Source: Lycorma delicatula (lineage: Eukaryota; Arthropoda; Insecta; Hemiptera; Fulgoridae). From it: 64,000 nucleotides of DNA. Numbering within the stretch: the first letter of the stretch is position 1; each line of letters begins with the position of its first letter. The DNA is taken from assembly GCF_047948215.1 (NCBI RefSeq), contig NC_134467.1, forward strand, positions 35,245,020 through 35,309,019, read 5' to 3'. The notes beneath the pieces were generated by a model that ran no database searches, was not told the origin of the DNA, and worked only from the letters and a program-made list of their open reading frames with translations. Made by a program: the position numbers and the translations under genes. Shown piece by piece: positions 1 through 9,184 of the stretch.

Positions 1-82
1 ATTTACATTTACACATGCCTTTTTATTATTTCAATACCTACAAATATAAGGTTGGGTTGCGTTTTATATGGGACACTCTGTA
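1..82 (+). mobile_element. 3' terminus of a Tc1/mariner-like element (same family as 51936-53210)
   Basis: The first 80 bases match, with few differences, the last 90 bases of the element ending at 53210, including the terminal motif GGTTGGGTTGYGTTTTATAT followed by GGGA and a final TA at 81-82. Only the right end lies in the window, so the rest of the copy is probably upstream of position 1. No coding sequence is visible in this stub. Confidence 0.8.
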
Positions 83-399
83 TATCTGTCGAGAAATTAA
101 GATAAATTTGAAAATATTGCATTTGAAAATTCAAAAACGGTTGCCATCTAAATCTTTTAATAATTAAATAGCTTCTGTAAATATTAGATTTATCGAATTT
201 TGTTTTATTAAATAAAATAATAAGCCTCTTTTTTTAAACAAAATATAACACTTCAGGCTTTTAAAATTTTATAATAGCTTCGAAATGGTTGAAATTAGTC
301 ACAAAGTTGCCAATGTGTAAATTTTTGTTGATATACTGAATGATTTGAAATTGCACGGCAATCTCTCTTGGAATGATTTTACAGTCAAAGATAAGAAAA
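83..399. other. AT-rich spacer, nothing recognised
   Basis: AT-rich sequence without a terminal repeat, RNA-like structure or coding signal that I can recognise. Confidence 0.5.
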
Positions 400-830
400 A
401 TAGTTTATAATAATCATTGATCATAAAAAAGGTTCGTTAGCGAGTTTCTGCTCGCGAAATATTTAGCCCTGCTTTCTTCTCCCACTGTGAAATTAAATCG
501 TACAAACATTTTTCGGGGAAAAATCTAGGGGTATATTTGGTACTTCTCAAATGTGTATTAATAGTCGTTATTTACATCAGTTTTCTTAGAATTAAATTCT
601 CTACAATCTCAACTAGAAATTTTAATTTTTTTATGAGTAAATTAAACAAAGGTATTTTATTCCAATCCTAAAAAAGTGTATTTTTCGAAAAAATCTTTTC
701 TTGTTTTACTCCGTATATCTTATAATTTGAAATAAAAGTTCGGAACCAGTTTTATCTATTTTTTTAGATCAGAAACACCAAATTTACTCTTCGATTTCTA
801 TTCCAATAATATTAGAACGGTTTAATTATT
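400..830 (+). repeat. Dispersed repeat family G, copy 1
   Basis: It shares the landmark 'GGTTCGTTAGCGAGTTTCTG..GAAATATTT' and the later 'TTAGAATTAAATTCTCTACAATC' region with the copy at 16430-17080, and more weakly with 22310-22570. No coding potential is seen. The phrase about 'GCTTCGTTAGCGAGTT' is the best probe for the family. It may be part of a longer retroelement or a non-autonomous transposon; ends are not defined. Confidence 0.45.
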
Positions 831-864
831 CAGAGGGAGCAGAAAGCAGGAGTAAATATTTCAC

Positions 865-980
865 GGTTGGCCTCGGTAGCACGAGTGGTAGCATCTCGGC
901 CTTTCACCCGGAGGCCCTTGGTTCAAATCCCGGTCAGACATGGCATTTTTCACACACACTACATCCATCTCATCCTTGGC
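865..980 (+). mobile_element. SINE-A, tRNA-derived (5' part)
   Basis: The head resembles a tRNA gene with Pol III promoter boxes: an A-box-like GTAGCACGAGTGGTAG and a B-box-like GGTTCAAATCC, followed by CGGTCAGACATGGCATTTTT. The same head recurs at 50831 and 62470. It lacks a clean acceptor stem and runs into a conserved non-tRNA tail, so it is a SINE and not a functional tRNA gene. The tail is short here and passes directly into repeat family C. Confidence 0.8.
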
Positions 981-984
981 GAAA

Positions 985-1690
985 AAAATGCTAAACTGCG
1001 GACACCACTTGACTTCCTTATTCGCCAATTAAATTACACAATTTTTTTTAAAATGAAAAGTATATAAAATTTTATTTCTTTAATAACTTTAAATATTTTT
1101 TCATATTCTTTTTTTTATTGTTATTATTGAATTATTATTTATTATAAAACTTTTTTTATAATCAGAGGTAAATAATTATTAATAAATCAATATATTTTAA
1201 TAATAAAAAAAAAAAAAAAGTTAAAAATAAAGGAGAAAAAGTAGGATTCGAACCGATGTGCCTGCCAATTGTAAGATCCAAATATCTCATTAATTAAAAT
1301 TTTATTTTACTATAACTCTGGAACCTATGAAAATAAGTACTACTTATGATATATCGTTAAAAATTTCTCAATGAAGGATTATTACTGCAATGAAAAAAAG
1401 TCAAAAATCCAATTTTTTTTTAATTTTGGAATTTTTTGGACACTTTTTTGGTCAGTTGATTGCAATCAAAAGGGTAGGGGCACAACTAGATGTTACAACA
1501 GTTCTAAATCAAAAATTTCAACATTCTATGGCTAATCGTTTTTGATTTATGCGATATATATACGTACGTCACGCCGAAACTAGTGAAAATGGATTCAGGA
1601 ATGTCAAAATGGATATTTCCGTTGAAATCTGTAAACCGAAATTTTCCGCGATCACAATACTTCCTTTTACGAAGTAAAGGAAGTAAATTG
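985..1690. repeat. Dispersed repeat family C, copy 1
   Basis: It matches copies near 29225, 54565 and 55060. Landmarks in order are GACACCACTTGACTTCCTT, an A/T-rich stretch, GGATTCGAACCGATGTGCC, AAGATCCAAATATCTCATT, CTATAACTCTGGAACC, and a terminal hairpin ACTTCCTTTTAC-GAA-GTAAAGGAAGT at about 1660-1685. On the minus strand the GATTCGAACC segment reads GGTTCGAATCC, an exact Pol III B-box, so part of the repeat may be tRNA-derived. No coding frame is seen. Confidence 0.6.
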
Positions 1691-2599
1691 TTGAAATTTT
1701 TATAAAATAAATTTAATAGAAAATTCTCTTCAGTGATATAAAAAAAAATTCTCAGATAATCGCTAACAAATTCTTATACTATATATTGTACATAAAATAA
1801 CGTAAATGATATTTACTTTTTTTTTTATATTTTATAAAAAATTAACCCCAACCCATAATCTTTGTGGATCTCCTATGTAAAGGATATCGATGTTTATAAA
1901 TTTACACACATATATATATATATTTCTTTATTTATTTCATTAAAGAAGATTTCACTATATTAATATACACCATATAGATTCAGTGGCAATAAATTATTTT
2001 TATATACAAAAGATATGAGAAGATCAAAAAAAGTAAACTAAAATGAAAGAGAAATAGTTGAAAAGAAAGATGGAAATATAGCTTTTACAACATTTTAAGT
2101 GTTTCTACTGAGCCTAAGTATAATGGTGTTCAGGGAAACAGCTCTGTTTTCTGATTTATTAGCTGTTACGGTTATAAATCTGGCCTTTTAAAATGTTTTA
2201 TAGTCTTGTAAAAGGTGTATGTTAGGTTACGTTCAACTCTTACCTTTCGGGTAAAGAATGAAGATGGGGTCAATCCGAGGTTAAAGTAATATTTTTTTTT
2301 TGTTTTTTGTAAGTTAGCTAATTTATTCAAAATAATTTATAAGTTACAAATATACTAGTATACAAAGCAAGAAAATTTGTATTAGAATTTTCCTAAACTC
2401 CATCTTTATCATGTAATTAAAAAAATATTTACTTTTATAATATATAGTAGTTATATAGTAGTTCACTTTGAAAAAAAGATTAGTAACTAAGAAAACCTTA
2501 CCTAAGAAATAAATTTTAATGAAATAAAATCGAATTATTTATATTTCCTTAAGGTATACATTACATCCAGTTCAGATAGTAAACAATACGTAACTCTGC
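1691..2599. other. AT-rich spacer with a short (TA)n
   Basis: It contains a short TA microsatellite near 1909-1923 and otherwise unremarkable AT-rich DNA. I recognise no gene or element. Confidence 0.5.
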
Positions 2600-2860
2600 G
2601 GCAGTAAAATGAAATGAGGATGATATGTATGACATGTAAATGAGGTGTAATCTTGTACACTCAGGCCAACCATTCCTATGGAGTGTTGTTAATTGAACCC
2701 CAACCACCAAATTAAACAGGTATCCACTAAGCAGTATTCAAATCCGTATAAAATTAACTAACTTTTACCAGGATTTGAACCCCAGAACCTTCAACTTCAA
2801 AATCAGCTGTTAAACAACTGATTTGCGACTACGAGTTAACCGCTAGATCAGCCGGACAAA
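2600..2860 (-). mobile_element. SINE-B, diverged copy
   Basis: On the minus strand it reads as the SINE-B consensus: a tRNA-like head near 2860 (CCGGCTGATCTAGCGGTTAA), the internal GATTTGAATACTGCTTAGTG and TTGGGGTTCAATTAACA segments, and the tail near 2605 (CATATCATCCTCATTTCA). It is more diverged than the copies at 21.5, 42.4 and 47.7 kb, and the head carries a short duplication around the palindrome. Confidence 0.75.
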
Positions 2861-3340
2861 ATAAAATTATTTTGTTTTTTCATCCATCTCCCTTCTGAGA
2901 TCCCTTATTACTCACTAAATGAACAGAAGAAAATGGGAAAAACTAAAAACAGAAGAACAAAAAAGATATCTTGGTATACCGTGAAATAACAAACAAAAAC
3001 ATTATTGTATGAAATAATTAAAAAAATATTATAAAATAAATGAAAAAAATTCCAAGAAATTAGTTCTGAATATTAAAAATATAAAAATCTAGTTCGGGTT
3101 ATAGATAGTAAAAAATAAAAATACCTTCATCGGTATATCTCGAAAGAGAAAACATGTTATGTCGATACGAATAAATCGATAACCTCTTGTGGTGGGGGGG
3201 GGGGGTCAAAACAAAAACTAGATATTTAAAAAAAAATTCACCCAATACTAATTACTAAGGTAAATAGATAATGAGGAACTATGGTTAAAAAAAGGGAAAT
3301 TTAAATTTAAACCAAATATAACCTACGCTCGCTAACTTCG
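2861..3340. other. AT-rich spacer with a G12 run
   Basis: AT-rich DNA with one notable homopolymer, a run of 12 G at about 3194-3205. No gene is seen. Confidence 0.5.
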
Positions 3341-3846
3341 TCTTTTCTTTCCCGATTTATCCTCCGGGAATTACCATTTAGGTATTACTTTAGAGGATGA
3401 ATGAGGATAATATGTATGAGTATAAATGAAGAGTAGTCTTGAACAGTCCCAGATTTGACCACTCCAGCTATTTTTACACGGATTTGAATACTAGATCGTT
3501 GATACCGGTGTTCTTTGGTGGTTGGGTTTCAATTAACCACACATCTCAGGTATGGTCGAACTGAGAATGTACAAGACTTCACTTCATTCACACTCATACA
3601 TATCATCCTCTGAAGAATTATCTAAACTGTAGTTACCGAAGATTAAACTGTAAAGAAAGAAGATTTGACCACTCCTAAGATGTGTGGTTAACTGAAACCC
3701 AACTACTAAAGAACATCGATATCCACGATCTAGTATTCAAATCCGATTAAAAGATACTCCCTTTAGTAAGACTTGAATGCTTGAACTTTCGACTTCCAAA
3801 TCAGCTGATTTGGGAAGATGTGCTCACCACTAGACCAACCTGGTAC
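3341..3846 (-). mobile_element. SINE-B (older, minus strand), split by a second SINE-B
   Basis: The tail lies at 3341-3465 and the head at 3661-3846, both on the minus strand. The head reads ACCAGGTTGGTCTAGTGG with the palindrome CAAATCAGCTGATTTG near 3797-3812. The two halves are interrupted by another SINE-B on the plus strand, bounded by an exact 15-bp direct repeat at 3451-3465 and 3661-3675. Confidence 0.88.
3466..3660 (+). mobile_element. SINE-B, 5'-truncated, nested insertion
   Basis: It begins inside the SINE-B body (TTTTTACACGGATTTGAATA) and runs through the tail to TAAAGAAAGA. It lacks the tRNA-like head, as expected for truncated target-primed reverse transcription. The flanking target duplication AGATTTGACCACTCC is identical on both sides (3451-3465, 3661-3675), and the target is itself a SINE-B. 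Confidence 0.9.
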
Positions 3847-3849
3847 AGC

Positions 3850-4524
3850 CGAACGGTAAAAGGAATCAGGCGGCCTCGTACAGTAGTGACTTTGTTCGAA
3901 ACACTAACCTCGCCTAATAAACGGTAAATACACATATTATATAATGTCATTCTCCAACACTGAAGGCGATTAATCAAATTTGTCGCATTTATAAAAAGAT
4001 TTAATCAAATTTTCTAAATTGAAAGTGCCAATCAGGATGCACAAAATATGTTAACAGCATGGACGAACGATAACGATACAAATAAATGATCAGATGGTTT
4101 GTCCTTATTTAAATTTCTTTATAAAAATATTTTTACTCAACTTCCACTATCAGTGCACGCTAAATGCGGTTTTTTTTGTTGTTGAGAGAAATCATTTTTT
4201 TTAATCGGTCGACAAAAGGGCAGCAACCGTAAGTAAAATTTTATGGCTAAGACTAACGTTTCACGAGATCATCCAGAGATACCACCTCGAATACAATGTT
4301 AATAATATGCATGACATCTCGTAACACAATGGAAAAAAATTAATTTATAAAACAAGGATAACAGGTAAGAGGTAACAAATAACAGTCAGGTGAAGGAGAT
4401 AATAATACAAATTTACAAAATATTAATGTCATCCAACTAAAGTCAGAAATATTAAAGTCGATAAAGACAGGTAAAAATTCCAAGGATTCTAAAAGTTTTT
4501 AACTATATTTAACATAATAAAAAA
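3850..4524. other. Unclassified spacer
   Basis: AT-rich DNA with a somewhat more balanced stretch at 3850-3910. I see no recognisable gene or element. Confidence 0.4.
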
Positions 4525-4990
4525 CTCACCCTCATACGCCCCTCACCCAGTACCCTCATACCAGTAGGTGATGCAAAACAACATGCTCATCGAAGATCCA
4601 GGGAGTGGCTGGATCGAGAAGTCCCAAACACTTCTTCAGTGGTGGCGATCCGGAGACCCCCCACCAACTCCATGTATAGGCTCTCCCTTCACCAAACCCT
4701 CATCTACAATTCACTCCTCCAAGGCCTTTTGCTTAAGAACTTCCACAAACCATTCCTGGCATTTTCTCTCACCCTGCACCATAATCCAAACGACTGCTAC
4801 CGGTGAGTCAAGACCCTTGTTAATCGGTAGAAACCTCTCCCATCTTCGGCACTCGAAGAAAGTATGGGTCACATCATCATCTTTGCTACAGTACGAACAT
4901 CAAATGGTAGGTCTTTTCCCAATAAAACACAGGTACTTCCCGAACGATCCACGACCGACCCGTGAAATGCTGAACCGTTCAGAAATCTAT
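4525..4990 (-). pseudogene. R1-clade non-LTR retrotransposon, C-terminal fragment (R1d)
   Basis: Reading the minus strand from about 4985 to the stop at 4711-4713 gives a fragment typical of the ORF2 C-terminus of R1-clade LINEs: GRGSFGKYLCFIGKRP, then the CCHC knuckle C-SY-C-SKDDDVT-H-TFFE-C, then an RRWERF segment and a basic tail. All four metal ligands are intact. An in-frame TGA sits just before the knuckle, so the frame is dead. About 190 bases of probable 3' UTR follow down to 4525, including the hairpin GATCCAG/CTGGATC at 4595-4615. Endonuclease and RT domains are absent (5'-truncated). Confidence 0.7.
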
Positions 4991-5029
4991 TTCCCCATGT
5001 CTTCTAAGTACCCACTCACCCATTTAATT

Positions 5030-5640
5030 AAAATATCTATCATTTTAATTAAATATATTTTTTTCTTTTATTTAATTCAATGAACCTAACGAAAGCGCAG
5101 GTTCATACCGTAAATATTTCGTGCGAGTTAGGCTGTACTCAATGGTTGGCACTAAATAAATTAATTTAATTTCACCACATACATAGAACAAATTTCGCTT
5201 GTATGGTCGGCAGACTAATTTATCCACGTGGCTTAACGCATCAGGTACAGAGTCCAGTGAGCGATCGAGTTGGAGACAAAAAAAAAATTACTCGTTTATT
5301 TAATTCTATATCTCACCGGTGACCTCACAACATATCAAACTTCTACAACAGTATTTTTTGGGATGGAGATTCAATTAAAAATTTTGTTTTTTTGGAAGAA
5401 TTTTTATTTTTTAATTCTTAACTACTGTGCCTAAGAAAAATATGACCGTAATTATGTGAAATCTCGAGTTACTGAGAGTGATCTTGCTCTACAGTCTCTC
5501 ACTTTTTACCTATTAAATTGAAAATTTAATGGCAACAATGTCCCATATATAAAAGTAATTTGACAAAGTTTGATTAAAATCGGTCCAGTAGTTCTGAAAA
5601 TATAAGATGATTTAGAAGCGAACATCGAACACATGTACAT
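5030..5640 (-). repeat. Dispersed repeat family F, copy 1
   Basis: It resembles, in reverse complement, 32270-32640 and in the same orientation 17290-17525. Shared landmarks are TTTATTTAATTCAATGAACC with a following AAAGCGC, the ACAAATTTCGCTTGTATGG segment, CGATCGAGTTGGAGA, and the tract AATTCTATATCTCACCGGTG near a conserved GACGTCA-like site. No protein frame is seen. Orientation is set relative to the 31900-32720 copy. Confidence 0.55.
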
Positions 5641-5659
5641 ACGAATATCAGGAAAATTA

Positions 5660-6483
5660 CCTTTTTTTGAGTTTTGGGTTCGTTTGGTTTAAAAACTTCA
5701 AGATCCCATGAATTTTTATCCCATGTAAATTTTTACATGACACAATTACTGACGGGGCACGGCTCTTTCGGTCAATATCTGTATAGGATCGGGAAGAGAG
5801 CCACCCCGCAGTGTATCTATTGTCCAGAGAACCACGATGCCGAACATACGTTGTTCATATATCCAAGATGGGCCGTTAACAGAGGTCAAATAGTAATTAA
5901 TGGTCTTACACCAGAAAATCTCATTAACTGGTTGGGGTACAACAATGAGAACTGGGAATGGTTCCGCAGGTTCGCCGGGGAGGTCCTGCGGGCCAAAGAG
6001 GATGAAGACAGAAGAATGGGAGTATAAACAGTAGGGTAGGGCGGACAGTCACTCCATGGAGGGCCTGTACGCCTTGGTGTGCGGGTACCTGAGAAGGGGG
6101 TGAACTCCAGGGGAGTTTGAGTTTGGGTTAAAATAAAAGACCAAGTCCCGGTCGGCGGGGTCGTCCCTGCGGGAGCCTAGGCTCTTTGTGGGGTCGGCGC
6201 TGTCGTTTAGAGGCCAAAGGCGTAAAGACCGAGACCCGGTTCCCTGCTGAGGCGCTGGGGGACGGCATAGCCGGACCTTGGCTCTAAAGCGGGGGATTAG
6301 AGGCAGGCAATGTAAAACAAAATATCCGAGACCGGGGAGGCCAACCTGCCGTGCCGGACGTATAGCCGGCGGGTGGGGGACGCCTCCTTTGAGAGTAAAA
6401 GGACACTCTCCCCGACTGAGTATACTTAATTGGATATCCAGTCGGGGAGCGTAGGGGGAAAAAAAAAAAAAAAAAAAAAAAAA
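5660..6483 (+). mobile_element. R1-clade non-LTR retrotransposon, 3' end with poly(A) (R1a)
   Basis: A C-terminal ORF2 fragment (to 6027) is followed by a GC-rich 3' UTR of about 435 bases and a poly(A) run at 6460-6483. The UTR resembles the reverse complement of 8811-9184 (R1b), for example the CCAACCTGCCGTGCCGG..TATAGCCGG segment. Just before the poly(A) an 11-bp hairpin, CTCCCCGACTG (6408-6418) with CAGTCGGGGAG (6439-6449), is present. Endonuclease and RT domains are missing, so this is a 5'-truncated insertion. I could not identify the target duplication. Confidence 0.8.
5674..6027 (+). pseudogene. R1-clade ORF2 C-terminus with damaged zinc knuckle
   Basis: The frame contains TQLLTGHGSFGQYLYRIGKR, the standard segment upstream of the C-terminal knuckle of R1-clade ORF2 proteins, then C-IY-C-PENHDAE-H-TLFI-Y. 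The fourth ligand, normally Cys, is Tyr, so the CCHC motif is broken although the frame stays open to the stop. The protein ends with an Arg/Glu-rich helix (RAKEDEDRRMGV). In the family this region lies after the reverse transcriptase and is thought to bind nucleic acid. The ATG at 5674 is incidental; the real protein started far upstream in the lost portion. Confidence 0.75.
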
Positions 6484-7640
6484 GAAACCATGAAAACTGC
6501 ATATGCCTAAATTGGGCCGTTTAATATACTTTCTTATCTAGAGATATATCGCTATCTAGACGGGAAAGTAAAAAAAATTTGAAATTTTTATTTACCTACA
6601 TTATTTTATTTATCTTACTTTCCATAAAAATAAAAAAATAAATAAATACAAAAATTAACTAAAAAATAACAGTTTAGACAGATTCGATTTTTTACTGTAA
6701 ATATATATACTCGTGTATATATATAAATTGACATAAAATTCGAAAATTTTTAATCAAATAAAAACGATTAAACTTTTTTTATAAGAAAAACGGTGAGTTA
6801 AATTAGTATATCCCAGTAAAAAATTACATAATTTTCTCGTTCTTCAATTTAAAAAATCAGATTTCAAAAGTTTACTGGATAAACAGTAAACCATATATCG
6901 TATTAACAAGAGATTAATGAATGGACAGAGACAAATGAAATTTGAAGTTTAATATTTAGTACAATGCATTAATAATGAAGTTAAATTAATGTGTTTTACG
7001 AAAATCTATGATAATATTGAACAATATGATATATTAATACATCCAAAACAGACAAAAATTATAATTTATATATAAATCAATTTAAATGTTGTAATCCAGT
7101 TCGAGTAAAAAAAAAATATATAACTTAATTAAAAATTTAGTTCTACGATAAAAAAAAAACAAAATTATATATTTATTCAAAGAAAAACATGTTAAACAAA
7201 CAAAAAAAAAAAATACGTGATCAATGTAAAATGAGTTTACCTTATAACGACGCTTTCTATATCTGATTAAATGAAATAAATTACTACAGAGCGTAAAGCT
7301 TATTCATTTTGTTCTCTTGTTAACAAAAAATACAATTAATTCTTTATGTACACTGTATTAAATGAATAATATTAACTATTTGTTAGCGCGTGTTATACAA
7401 GCTAACTACGGTTATTAAAAGCAAGGCTTTTTACAGTTTTTATTTCGTAAGAAATATATATTTATATAATTTTATCTCGAAAATCTCCAAAATTATTAGA
7501 TGAATTTTAATGAAATTTAGATATGCTATAGGTTTACCAGATTTGATTTAATTAATTCAGGCTTGTGTCCAGAATGTGGGTTACTTATGATATGCACCAT
7601 ATCACACATGTTTTATGTTCTATTTTTTATTTTTTCATTT
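6484..7640. other. AT-rich spacer, nothing recognised
   Basis: Long A and T runs, with no coding frame, terminal repeat or RNA signal that I can support. Confidence 0.5.
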
Positions 7641-7861
7641 GTTATAGAGGAACCCCATTTACGGGCGCCTAAGCAGTGTCGGGTTCGCTAACAGGTTACG
7701 CAAGATGTTATTAAGTGCATATGTGTTCCTGCGCACTACCGATTAAACCTCCACTCTTGGGTTTCCGCCTTTCTTAGGAATCGCTTTGCAACATTACTAT
7801 CAGAAAGTGGGGGAAAACGCCAGGTTACATAATCGGTCACCTTAGTCACAAATGAAACATC
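7641..7861. other. Less AT-rich block next to R1c, unclassified
   Basis: This stretch (ACGGGCGCCTAAGCAGTGTCG and onward) is clearly richer in G+C than its surroundings and directly abuts the R1c 3' ends. It may be more 3' UTR of an R1-clade element on the minus strand, but I see no knuckle or poly(A) that proves this. Confidence 0.3.
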
Positions 7862-8108
7862 CAAACACACACTCGCACAACACTAAGAACAACACCAACA
7901 CAAGGAGTAATAAATCACTCACACATCACAACAAGGAAAAAACACACGTAACAGAATTTTTTTTTTTTTACGTTGAACACTCATGGTAACATACACACAC
8001 GTAACCACAATAACCAACACCAAGAGTAAAAAAAATTCACACACACATCACATAGTACCAGGGAAAGAGTGCCCACGGCTTCACCGCACCAAGGCGACTG
8101 CCAGACGC

Positions 8109-8459
8109 TCAGAATGCCCCTGAGGCCCTCCGCCGCGGGCCTGTCTGCTCCGGTACCCTCCAACGTCTCTTTCGGACTTCTTCTTCAGCTCTTAGCTCTT
8201 CAATTATGTAATTATTGAATCTTGCTATTGCCTTCCACTGGTGTTCTCCCACTGGAATGATGCGCTTGAATTCCCCCGGTGTGAACATATCCTCATGGTC
8301 CAGTACATCCAATATACTCCTTTGAGCAGCCTCAAATCGCACATAATAAAAGAAAACATGGTCCGCCGCTTCCTCCTCGTTATCACAGACCGGAAAACGG
8401 TCCGAGTAGTCCAGGGTAAACCTATAAAAGTACGCCCTGTAACCCCCGTGTCTCGACAA
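8109..8459 (-). pseudogene. R1-clade ORF2 C-terminus of R1c, knuckle mutated
   Basis: The frame reads RHGGYRAYFYRF (the LSGHGxFxxYL region), then F-PV-C-DNEEEAAD-H-VFFY-Y, then a charged tail. Compared with the family's CX2C-X7/8-H-X4-C knuckle, the first and last Cys are Phe and Tyr, so only two ligands remain. The coding sequence continues upstream of 8459 in the same frame (ERKHSQIDFFLAEVL) with a stop a little further up and an inserted segment at 8720-8760. The function is inferred from the family; this copy cannot be active. Confidence 0.72.
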
Positions 8460-8703
8460 AACCTCCGCAAGGAAGAAATCAATTTGGCTATGTTTCCTCT
8501 CACACCAAGCCCGAATCAGACGGTGTGTGCACCAACCACTCTGGCCTATGTCCCACAGCTCCTGTCATACAAACATCAGTTCCCTGATATAGGCCTGAAG
8601 TTGTTCCTTTTTCTCCTGGGGTGGCAACCTCCTAGTTTCCACCCGTTTCACTCTGAGGGCTATCAACAGATAAACCGACATTGCCCTCGCCAGTACCTCC
8701 ACT

Positions 8704-8737
8704 GCCTCGTGACATATCGTTCGATATGTCACGAGGC
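8704..8737. repeat. Perfect 16-bp inverted repeat inside R1c coding DNA
   Basis: GCCTCGTGACATATCG (8704-8719), a TT spacer, and its exact complement at 8722-8737. It overlaps an apparent insertion that breaks the ORF2 reading frame; a second, looser inverted pair (ATATCGGTGTTGCC at about 8738-8751 with GGCAACACTTCCGATAT at 8769-8785) flanks it. Confidence 0.9.
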
Positions 8738-9013
8738 ATATCGGTGTTGCCGGCGGACGTTATCCGCAGGCAACACTTCCGATATAGTAAAGCTAACACT
8801 CCCTTGTACCTTTTTTTTTTCTCTCAGCTCCCCTGGACCGGACCGACTTGTTGGTATTACGCCGCCCAGGGGAGTGTCTTTAAACTCATATAGGCCTCCC
8901 CACCTACCGGCTATATACCGGCAAGGCAGGTCGGCCTACCGGTTAGCTCATTTTGAGAGTTCTTCATCAATATTGGCCCCTTGGGGACCCAAAAGGGCAA
9001 TACTAATACACCA

Positions 9014-9049
9014 CGCCAGACCCAGTTCGCCTTCGAACTGGGTCTGGCG
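9014..9049. repeat. Perfect 16-bp inverted repeat in the R1b 3' UTR
   Basis: CGCCAGACCCAGTTCG at 9014-9029, a 4-nt loop, and its exact complement at 9034-9049. It falls within the 3' UTR of R1b and would make a strong RNA hairpin in the transcript. Confidence 0.9.
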
Positions 9050-9184
9050 ACGCGGTACCGGGTCCCTTCAGTATTCAGTGTGCTCTTGCCTGACTGTTAC
9101 CCGTGGAGTCCTTGGTGGCTCATCAGTGCCAACACACCGCAGTATGCTGGACCTCACCAGCAAGGCTGTCCATCCAGTCCTATT

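Larger units (their letters stand above)
7862..8810 (-). mobile_element. R1-clade non-LTR retrotransposon, 3' end (R1c)
   Basis: On the minus strand, coding sequence runs from about 8800 to 8109 and is followed by a 3' UTR ending in a poly(A) that appears as T13 near 7957-7969. Upstream of the knuckle the translation shows LRITSA..YRT and EAVEVLARAMSVYLL, the usual region between RT and C-terminus in R1-clade ORF2. A second, similar 3' UTR-like segment with CACACGTAAC, AACACCAACAC and ACACATCACA motifs lies at 7862-7950, so the end is duplicated or two copies are joined. The element is 5'-truncated near the R1b poly(A) at 8811. Confidence 0.75.

Noticed and set aside
3341..3846. A CRISPR-like or satellite array from repeated blocks
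   Set aside because: The repeats are two SINE copies in opposite orientation with a target duplication; there is no regular repeat-spacer pattern anywhere in the window.
4568..5083. A 171-codon plus-strand frame
   Set aside because: The minus strand holds the R1-clade zinc-knuckle fragment (R1d); the plus-strand frame is its shadow.
6284..6502. A minus-strand frame beginning with a poly-Phe stretch
   Set aside because: It is the antisense of the poly(A) and 3' UTR of R1a.
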